A stretch of DNA of 6,307 bases. It comes from an uncultured Eubacteriales bacterium (GTDB lineage: Bacteria; Bacillota; Clostridia; Peptostreptococcales; Anaerovoracaceae). Of this stretch, positions 6,148 through 6,307 are shown piece by piece. The stretch is taken from the NCBI GenBank assembly GCA_902765035.1, contig CACWYF010000081.1, forward strand, positions 1-6,307. The letters run 5' to 3'. A program made the translations under genes and the position numbers. The notes under the pieces were generated by a model that saw only the letters and a list, made by a program, of their open reading frames with translations, did not search any database and was not told the origin of the DNA. Within the stretch, counting starts at the first letter, position 1; each line of letters begins with the position of its first letter.

Positions 6148-6307
6148 GTGTGTATGACGGGCATGCCGTCAGTCTGTGGTGAAAGTCCATAAGGGGCGCA
6201 GTTGCCGGCGAACCCTAAAGTGAATTGCAAGGTTTGCATCGTGAGGTGCAGGCGAGAGGAAGCAATAGCGAAATCGTGGCCCTACGGACAGAAACTGGAT
6301 ATGAAGG
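6148..6307 (+). mobile_element. 5' end of a group II intron (probably class C), cut by the window edge
   Basis: The sequence starts GTGTG, matching the group II intron 5' consensus GUGYG, then shows domain I-like structure. GACGG/CCGTC (6156-6160, 6166-6170) flank a 5-base loop. Next come CTGTGGTGAAAGTCC and the hairpin TGCATC-GTGA-GGTGCA (6235-6250) with a GNRA loop. AGAGGAAGC and GGACAGAAACTGGATATGAAGG (split here as GGACAGAAAC and TGGATATGAAGG) resemble the usual run-up to domain II in bacterial class C introns. It begins right after the T-run of the gap terminator, and class C introns characteristically insert behind terminator hairpins. The catalytic domain V and any reverse transcriptase/maturase gene would lie beyond 6307. 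No protein-coding frame in this stretch looks real. The class assignment rests on remembered consensus and position. Confidence 0.78.

Noticed and set aside
5952..6239. 95-residue minus-strand frame overlapping the gap end and intron
   Set aside because: It crosses a terminator and the intron boundary, has no recognisable motif and is antisense to gap.

Overview
The window looks like chromosome of an anaerobic Firmicute of the class Clostridia. The grounds are moderate GC, strong AGGAG ribosome sites, a pyridine-nucleotide-independent type of thioredoxin reductase, a glycolytic type I GAPDH, and a translation GTPase fused to a YacP/Rae1-like NYN nuclease. The species cannot be fixed. Every gene I can support is on the + strand. 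I see no tRNA, rRNA or CRISPR array.

Layout. Bases 1-168 are the end of an unrecognised gene, closed by a strong intrinsic terminator (198-238). After a short leader with a candidate promoter comes a compact three-gene cluster at 375-4495: a thioredoxin-reductase-like flavoprotein, a 107-residue protein of unknown function starting on the next base, and, 23 bases later, a 961-residue GTPase-NYN fusion. A 67-residue two-helix membrane protein follows at 4596-4799 with its own ribosome site. Bases 4800-5084 hold a weak AT-rich hairpin, a good sigma-A promoter with a palindrome inside it, and a roughly 150-base leader before gap (5085-6095). Gap ends in a GC-rich terminator with a UNCG-type tetraloop. 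Directly after its T-run (6148 to the window edge) the sequence reads as the 5' end of a group II intron, probably class C, a class known to insert behind terminator hairpins.

The most interesting object is the 961-residue protein. It joins a Tet(M)/EF-G-like ribosomal GTPase, the kind that enters the ribosomal A site, to a nuclease domain resembling Bacillus Rae1 (YacP), which cuts mRNA in the A site. The joint is a long Gly/Ala/Tyr-rich and charged linker. I infer a single-chain factor that docks on (perhaps stalled) ribosomes using GTP and cleaves the mRNA. It does not look like a plain tetracycline-resistance protein, because the domain IV tip loop differs from that of Tet(M). Its cluster partner, a reductase lacking the NADPH-binding motifs, suggests a ferredoxin-driven thiol pathway encoded next to a translation-quality factor. 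The functional link is inferred from gene order only.

The gap gene is the contrast. It has a strong promoter, a structured leader and codon use that avoids ATA and AGG, as expected of a highly expressed glycolytic gene. The GTPase-NYN gene uses ATA and AGG freely, which fits modest expression.
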